This document shows positions 57,701-64,000 of a DNA stretch of 64,000 nt, piece by piece; positions within the stretch are counted from its first letter, which is position 1, and every line of letters starts with the position of its first letter. Source of the DNA: Isoetes taiwanensis (Eukaryota > Streptophyta > Lycopodiopsida > Isoetales > Isoetaceae); contig JAJEKV010000035.1 in assembly GCA_021234155.1 (NCBI GenBank), positions 7,127,891 to 7,191,890 on the forward strand, written 5' to 3'. Under the pieces are notes generated by a model. The model did not search any database, had not been told where the DNA came from, and saw only the letters and a program-made list of their open reading frames with translations. The translations under genes and the position numbers were made by a program.

Positions 57701-60700
57701 TGTGGGTTGCCAGGTTCTATAAGTGTTTGCATTTTGGGGGCCGAGTTTTGATCTGTTGCAGTTGGGACGTGGCCGAGAAGCTGCAGTTGAGAACTCGGAG
57801 CAAGGGAAACTGACAGAACGGAGTTTGGGCCTGTCCTCCTCCCGACGTGACAATTAGAAGTCGGGGGCCAGTTTTGCAGGGGCAAGACATTCATAAATTC
57901 GTAATTAATGCATTGTATGAAATTAAATTCTGATTTTTTGCCAACTGAATTCCTAATTCATCACCAGCACACAGCCCAGTTTTTGGAATTTTCAGAGAAG
58001 GTCTAGATCAAAGGGTTAGCATTAGAACGGTCGGGGCGGCCCGTTGTGGGGCAACCGAGTTGGCACCCTTCCCCAAGTCAAACAAGGCCAGGACCTTGCA
58101 AGGCTACCTCACAAGAGGGGAGAGTCTGGACCCTAGGAGGCGGGATCCAAAAAAGTTCCCGAGGCAGCCTTTCCTGACAGCGATCCCACAGTGGGATGTA
58201 CGCTAATGACCATCCTCCCAGAGCCTGGTTTCCCTATCCGACCGTTGAATCCTCTATTCAAGGGTCCTTCTTTGGGAAGGTCCAAAAGCTTCCAAGATCG
58301 GTCTGGGGGAACTTGTCAAACTGCGGAGCGTCCTGAGGGCGACCGTGTAGAAACCGGATTGTTTTGTCGTTCGGGCACCATGGGGCTCCGGAATGGCGAT
58401 TCGACTTCGCCAAGTCGTCCAGAATGGCAAAATTACCCTAGGAAGCAAGTTACAACGTCAGTTTTGCAAAGAAAAAATGATCCGCCTCACCAAGGCGTGT
58501 CGGCATCCACATCCTAGGCCAATTGACTACGAGTGTGTTAGACATGAGCTACTTTGGCAATTTTTGGATAAAGGTGGTCTTCTAGCCAAGAAACTTGGTC
58601 CCCAAGGCAATGTCAACGTTCTGAGTCCATTGGCAGAGCCAAATCACGGTTCCAGAGAGGAGAGATTGCCCGTCCGTCCCCGGGACCTTGGAGAGAGGAT
58701 TTTTGGGGCAAGTAGCTTCCAGGAGGATTTTATGGTTCGTGCTCTGGCATCAACACCCCCCCTCCACGTCAAGACAGGGCGCACGGTCCGGCCAAATCTG
58801 ACAAGGAGAGGGTCTCCAAAACGTAAACCCTGTGGGTTGCCAGGTTCTAGAAGGGTTTGCGTTTTGAGGGCCGAGTTTTAGTCTGTTGCAGTTGGGACAT
58901 GGCCAGAAGCTGCAGTTGAGAACAGAGAGCAAGGGGAGCTGACAGAACGGAGTTTGGGCCTGTCCTCCTCCCGATGTGACAATTAGAAGTCGGGGGCCAG
59001 TTTTGCAATGGCAAGACATTCATAAATTCGTAATTAATGCATTGTACGAAATGAAATTCTGATTTTTTGCCAGCTGAATTCCTAATTCATCGTCAGCACA
59101 AAGCCCAGTTTTCGGAATTTTCAGAGAAGGTCTAGATTAAAGGGTTAGCATTAGAACGGTCGGGCAGCCCGTTGTGGGGCAACCGAGCTGGCACCCTTCC
59201 CCAAGTCAAACAAGGCCAGGACCTTGCAAGGCTACCTCACAAGAGGGAAGAGTCTGGACCCCAGGAGGCGGGATCCAAAAAAGTTCCCGAGGCAGCCTTT
59301 CCTGGCAGCGATCCCACGGTGGGATGTACGCTAATTACCACCCTCCTGGAGCCCGGTTCCCCAATCTGACCGTTGAATCCTCCATTCAAGGGCCCTTCTT
59401 CGGGAAGGCAAAAGATTCCAAGATCGGTCTGGGGGAACTTGTAAAACCGTGGAGCGTCCTGAGGGCAACCGTGTAGAAATCGGAGTGTTTTGTCGTTCGG
59501 GCACTACGAAGGCTCTGGAATGGCGATTCGACTTCGCCAAGTCGTCCAGAATGGCGAAATTACCCTAGGAAGCAAGTTACAAGGTCAGTTTTGCAAAAGA
59601 AAGAAACAGTCACGCCCCACACGGCAGTATCAGCATCCACATCCTAGGCCATTTGACTACGAGTGTGTTGGACATAAGCTACTTTGGCAATTCTTGGATG
59701 AGGGGAGGTCTTCTAGCCACGAAAAATGGTCCCCAAGGCAATGTCAACGTTCTGAGTCCATTGGCAGAGCCAAATCACGATTCCGGAGAGGGGAGAGTGC
59801 CCGTCCGTCCCCAGGGCCTTGGAGAGAGGATTTTTGGGGAGAGCAGCTTTCGTGGGGATTTTATGGTCCATGCTCTGGCATCCACACCCCCACGTCAAGA
59901 CCGCGGCGCGCATCCGGCCGACCGGACAAGGAGAGGGGCTCAAACGTAAACCACGTGGGTTGCGGTGTTCTATAAGTGTTTGCATTTTGGGGGCCGAGTT
60001 TTAGTCTGTTGCAGTTGGGACGTGGCCGAGAAGCTGCAGTTGAGAACTCGGAGCAAGGGAAACTGACAGAACGGAGTTTGGGCCTGTCCTCCTCTCGATG
60101 TGACAATTAGAAGTCGGGGGCCAGTTTTGCAGGGGCAAGACATTCATAAATTTGTAATTAATGCATTGTATGAAATTAAATTCTGATTTTTTGCCAACTG
60201 AATTCCTAATTCATCACCAGCACACAGCCCAGTTTTTGGAATTTTCAGAGAAGGTCTAGATCAAAGGGTTAGCATTAGAACGGTCGGGGCGGCCCGTTGT
60301 GGGGCAACCGAGTTGGCACCCTTCCCCAAGTCAAACAAGGCCAGGACCTTGCAAGGCTACCTCACAAGAGGGGAGAGTCTGGACCCTAGGAGGCGGGATC
60401 CAAAAAAGTTCCCGAGGCAGCCTTTCCTGACAGCGATCCCACAGTGGGATGTACGCTAATGACCATCCTCCCAGAGCCTGGTTTCCCTATCCGACCGTTG
60501 AATCCTCTATTCAAGGGTCCTTCTTTGGGAAGGTCCAAAAGCTTCCAAGATCGGTCTGGGGGAACTTGTCAAACTGCGGAGCGTCCTGAGGGAGACCGTG
60601 TAGAAACCGGAGTGTTTTGTCGTTCGGGCACCACGGGGCTCCGGAATGGCGATTCGACTTTGCCAAGTCGTCCAGAATGGCGAAATTACCCTAGGAAGCA

Positions 60701-63530
60701 AGTTACAACATCAGTTTTGCAAAAGAAAGAAACAGTCACGCCTCACACGGCAGTATCGGCATCCACATCCTAGGCCAATTGACTACGAGTGTGTTAGACA
60801 TGAGCTACTTTGGCAATTTTTGGATGAGGGGTGGTCTTCTAGCCAAGAAACTTGGTCCCCAAGGCAATGTCAACGTTCTGAGTCCATTGGCAGAGCCAAA
60901 GCACGGTTCCAGAGAGGAGAGATTGCCCGTCCGTCCCCGGGACCTTGGAGAGAGGATTTTTGGGGCAAGTAGTTTCTAGGAGGATTTTATGGTTCGTGCT
61001 CTGGCATCAACACCCCCCCTCTACGTCAAGACAGGGCGCACGGTCCCGGCCAAATCTGACAAGGAGAGGGTCTCCAAAACGTAAACCCTGTGGGTTGCCA
61101 AGTTCTAGAAGGGTTTGCGTTTTGAGGGCCGAGTTTTAGTCTGTTGCAGTTGGGACATGGCCAGAAGCTGCAGTTGAGAACGGAGAGCAAGGGGAGCTGA
61201 CAGAATGGAGTTTGGGCCTGTCCTCCTCCCGATGTGACAATTAGAAGTCGGGGGCCAGTTTTGCAGTGGCAAGACATTCATAAATTCGTAATTAATGCAT
61301 TGTACGAAATGAAATTCTGATTTTTTGCCAGCTGAATTCCTAATTCATCGCCAGCACACAGCCCAATTTTTGGAATTTTCAGAGAAGGTCTAGATTAAAG
61401 GGTTAGCATTAGAACGGTCGGGGCAGCCCGTTGTGGGGCAACCGAGCTGACACCCTTCCCCAAGTCAAACAAGGCCAGGACCTTGCAAGGCTACCTCACA
61501 AGAGGGAAGAGTCTGGACCCCAGGAGGCGGGATCCAAAAAAGTTCCCGAGGCAGCCTTTCCTGGCAGCGATCCCACGGTGGGATGTACGCTAACTACCAC
61601 CCTCCCGGAGCCCGGTTGCCCAATCCGACCGTTGAATCCTCCATTCAAGGGCCCTTCTTCGGGAAGGCAAAAGATTCCAAGATCGGTCCGGGGGAACTTG
61701 TCAAACCGCAGAGCGTCCTGAGGGCGACCGTGTAGAAACTGGAGTCTTTTGTCGTTCGGGCACTGCGAAGGCTCCGGAATGGCAATTCGACTTCGCCAAG
61801 TCGTCTAGAATGGCGAAATTACCCTAGGATGCAAGTTACAAGGTCAGTTTTGCAAAAGAAAGAAACAATCATGCCCCACACGTCAGTATCAGCATCCACA
61901 TCCTAGGCCAATTGACTACGAGTGTGCTGGACATGAGCTACTTTGGCAATTCTTGGATGAGGGGTGGTCTTCTAGCCACAAAAATTGGTCCCCAAGGCAA
62001 TGTCGACGTTCTGAGTCCATTGGCAGAGCCAAATCATGGTTCCGGAGAGGGGAGAGTGCCCATCCGTCCCCAGGGCGTTGGAGAGAGGATTTTTGGGGCA
62101 AGCAGCTTCCGGGGGGTTTTATTTTCTGCTCAAGGCGTCAACGCCCCCCTCCACGTCAAAACACGGCGCACGGTCCCGGCCGAATCTGACAAGGAGAGGG
62201 CCTCCGAAACGTAAACCATGTGGGTTGCCAGGTTCTAGAAGGGTTTGCATTTTGGGGGCCGAGTTTTGGTCTGTTGCAGTTGGGACGTGGCCAAGAAGCT
62301 GCAGTTGAGAACCGGAGCAAGGGGAACTGACAGAACGGAGTTTGGGCCTGTCCTGCTCCCGATGTGAGAATTAGAAGTTGGGGGCCAGTTTTGCAGGGGC
62401 AAGACATTCAGAAATTCGTAATTAATGCATTGTATGAAATTAAATTCTGGTTTTTTGCCAGCTGAATTCCTAATTCATCACTAGCACATAGACCAGTTTT
62501 CGGAATTTTCAGAGAAGGTCTAGATCAAAGGGTTAGCATTAGAACGGTCCGGGCAGCCCGTTGTGGGGCAACCGAGCTGGCACCCTTCCCCAAGTCAAAC
62601 AAGGCTAGGACCTTGCAAGGCTGCCTCACAAGAGGGGAGAGTCTGACCCCAGGAAGCGGGATCCAAAAAAGTTCCCGAGGCAGCCTTTCCTGGCAGCGAT
62701 CCCACAGTGGGATGTACGCTAATGACCACCCTCCCAGAGCCCGGTTCGCCTATCCGACCGTTGAATCCTCCGTTCAAGGGCCCTTCTTCGGGAAGGTCCA
62801 AAAGATTCCAAGATCGGTCCGGGGGAACTTGTCAAACCGCGGAGCGTCCTGAGGGCGACCGTGTAGAAACCAGAGTGTTTTGTCGTTCGGGCACCACGGA
62901 GGCTTCGGAATGGTGATTCGACTTCGACAAGTCGTCCAGAATGGTGAAATTACCCTGGGAAGCAAGTTACAAAGTCAGTTTTGCAAAATAAAGAAACAGT
63001 CACGCCCACACGACAGTATCCGACATCCACATCCTAGGCCATTGACTACGAGTGTGCTAGAAATGAGCTATATTGGCAATTCTTGGATGAGGGGTGGTCT
63101 TCTAGCCACGAAACTTGGTCCCCAAGGCAATGTTGACGTTTTGAGTCCATTGGCAGAGCCAAATCACGGTTCCGAAGAGGGGAGATTGCCCGTCCGTCCC
63201 CAGGGCCTTGGAGAGAGGATTTTTGGGGCATGCAGCTTCCGGGGTGATTTTATGGTCCGTGCTCTGGCGTCAACACCCCTCCTTTACGTCAGGATATTGC
63301 ACAAGGTTTTGGTCGAATCTGACAATGATAGGGCCTCCAAAACATAAACCCTGTGAGTTGCCTAGTTCTTGAAGGGTTTACATTTCAGGGGTCGAGTTTT
63401 CATCTATTGCACTTGGGACGTGGCCGAGATGTTGCAGTTGAGAATGCGAAGCAATGGGAACTGACGAAGCGGAGTTTGGATATGCCCTCCTCCCGAAGTG
63501 GCAATTGGAAGCCAAGCGCTGCTTTTACAG
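54720..63530. repeat. Satellite array, right block with dimeric higher-order structure
   Basis: Landmark positions are 55621, 56755, 57888, 59027, 60141, 61275 and 62405; spacings are 1134, 1133, 1139, 1114, 1134 and 1130. Two unit types alternate. Type 1 has TGTACGAAATGAAATTCTG, GATTAAAGGG, CGAGCTGGCA and GAGGGAAGAGTC. Type 2 has TGTATGAAATTAAATTC, CCAACTGAATTC, GATCAAAGGG, CGAGTTGGCA and GACCCTAGGAGG. Same-type units about 2.26 kb apart are more alike than neighbours, a true higher-order repeat. Towards the right end (62.4 kb on) units are more diverged. No rRNA, tRNA or conserved protein was recognised inside. Confidence 0.9.
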
Positions 63531-63650
63531 TAGCAGGACACGATTTGCGATCATTCTGTATTGCAGATAGATCTGAACCCCAGTTTTTTGGTTGCCATGG
63601 CCATGCATGCATACTTAGAGACGGTCCACCGAGTTATCCATGAAATCAAT
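63531..63650. other. Break in the satellite array
   Basis: Similarity to the satellite stops after GCAGGACA and about 110 unrelated bases follow. Confidence 0.6.
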
Positions 63651-63875
63651 CATGTTTCGGCCTCCGAAACATAAACCCTTTGGGTTGCCAGGTTCTCGTA
63701 GGGTTTACGTTTTGGGGGGTGAGTTTTAGTCTTCTTCGCTTGGGACATAGCCAAAATACTGTAGTTAAGAACAGAAGCAATAGGAACCTGACGGAATGGA
63801 GTTCGGATCCGTCCTCCTCCCAATGTGGCAATTAGAAGTCATCAAGTGCTGCTTTTGCAGTAGCAAGACATTGTG
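63651..63875. repeat. Truncated, diverged terminal satellite segment
   Basis: GGCCTCCGAAACATAAACCC...GTTGCCAGGTTC to GCAGTAGCAAGACATTG repeats the 63328-63540 part of the previous unit, then similarity ends: the array's right edge. Its variant bases resemble the subfamily inside the CACTA element at several places (for example GCAGTAGCAAGACATT). Confidence 0.65.
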
Positions 63876-64000
63876 AGAATTTCTCATGCACCAATACTGC
63901 ATATCCTAGTGAGAATTTTTTCATGTGTCTGCACCACCATTTGGCTTCCTCTGTCAAAGACTCGCATTTTTTCGATGTATACTCTTTTAGTTATGCATTT
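63876..64000. other. Non-satellite sequence at window end
   Basis: No feature recognised. Confidence 0.4.

Noticed and set aside
46949-63347. Many open frames of 60-164 codons inside the satellite units
   Set aside because: They occur in several phases on both strands, vary between units through small indels, and show no domain. GC-rich tandem DNA gives such frames by chance.
54720-63530. 5S or 45S rDNA spacer array
   Set aside because: No 5S, 18S, 5.8S or 25S segment or its internal control region is recognisable in any unit.
46355-63875. CRISPR-like array
   Set aside because: Units are >1 kb, there are no short repeats with unique spacers, and the DNA is eukaryotic.

Overview
The window is nuclear DNA of a land plant with a large, transposon-rich genome. 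The evidence is plant-type gene fragments that keep their introns: a plastid-type prolyl-tRNA synthetase, the synaptonemal protein ZYP1, APC3/CDC27, Mediator 33, a PPR protein and a cytochrome-b5-fused sphingolipid desaturase. The PPR wording and the density of decayed copies suggest a fern or another seed-free vascular plant, but this is inference. There are no operons or bacterial-type genes.

Layout. 1-1.5 kb: decayed DUF7869-type gene. 3.3-4.2 kb (-): remnants of APC3/CDC27. 6.2-7.9 kb (-): broken SET-domain/TPR methyltransferase. 9.5-11.5 kb (+): the one fully intact gene, a delta-8 sphingolipid (front-end) desaturase with a 5' UTR intron. It is followed by an incomplete GH5 beta-mannanase (11.8-12.6 kb) and a broken direct duplicate of the desaturase (14.6-16.3 kb). 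17.5-18.3 kb: foldback element. 20.2-21.1 kb: non-autonomous hAT element with an 8-bp target duplication. 21.7-22.3 kb (-): first exons of pyridoxal kinase. 23.8-27.4 kb (-): ZYP1 exons fused to a PPR pseudogene; the chimera is tandemly duplicated here and again at 32-35 kb. 35.2-37.8 kb: a duplicated AT-rich repeat with tRNA-like (SINE) boxes and GCCGTAGGATC clusters. 38.4-41.8 kb: small tandem duplications. 43.6-46.1 kb (+): exons of prolyl-tRNA synthetase, then a Mediator-33 fragment that ends at a CACTA-like terminus.

From about 46.35 kb almost to the end lies an array of ~1.13-kb tandem repeats that alternate as two types, giving a ~2.26-kb higher-order period. A complete CACTA (En/Spm-type) transposon, 48133-54719, sits inside one unit. 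It has CACTAC.../...GTAGTG ends, a 3-bp AGT duplication and subterminal CGTCGTTnAACGACG palindromes, and it carries about 3.6 units of a diverged subfamily of the same satellite. The left edge of the outer array also abuts CACTA-like sequence that cuts off the Mediator fragment. The outer array may therefore be transposon cargo too. This relation between CACTA elements and a long-unit satellite is the most interesting system here.

Functionally, only the desaturase looks able to make its full product. The rest is an island of host-gene pieces with introns, so copied at DNA level, assembled and re-duplicated among transposons.
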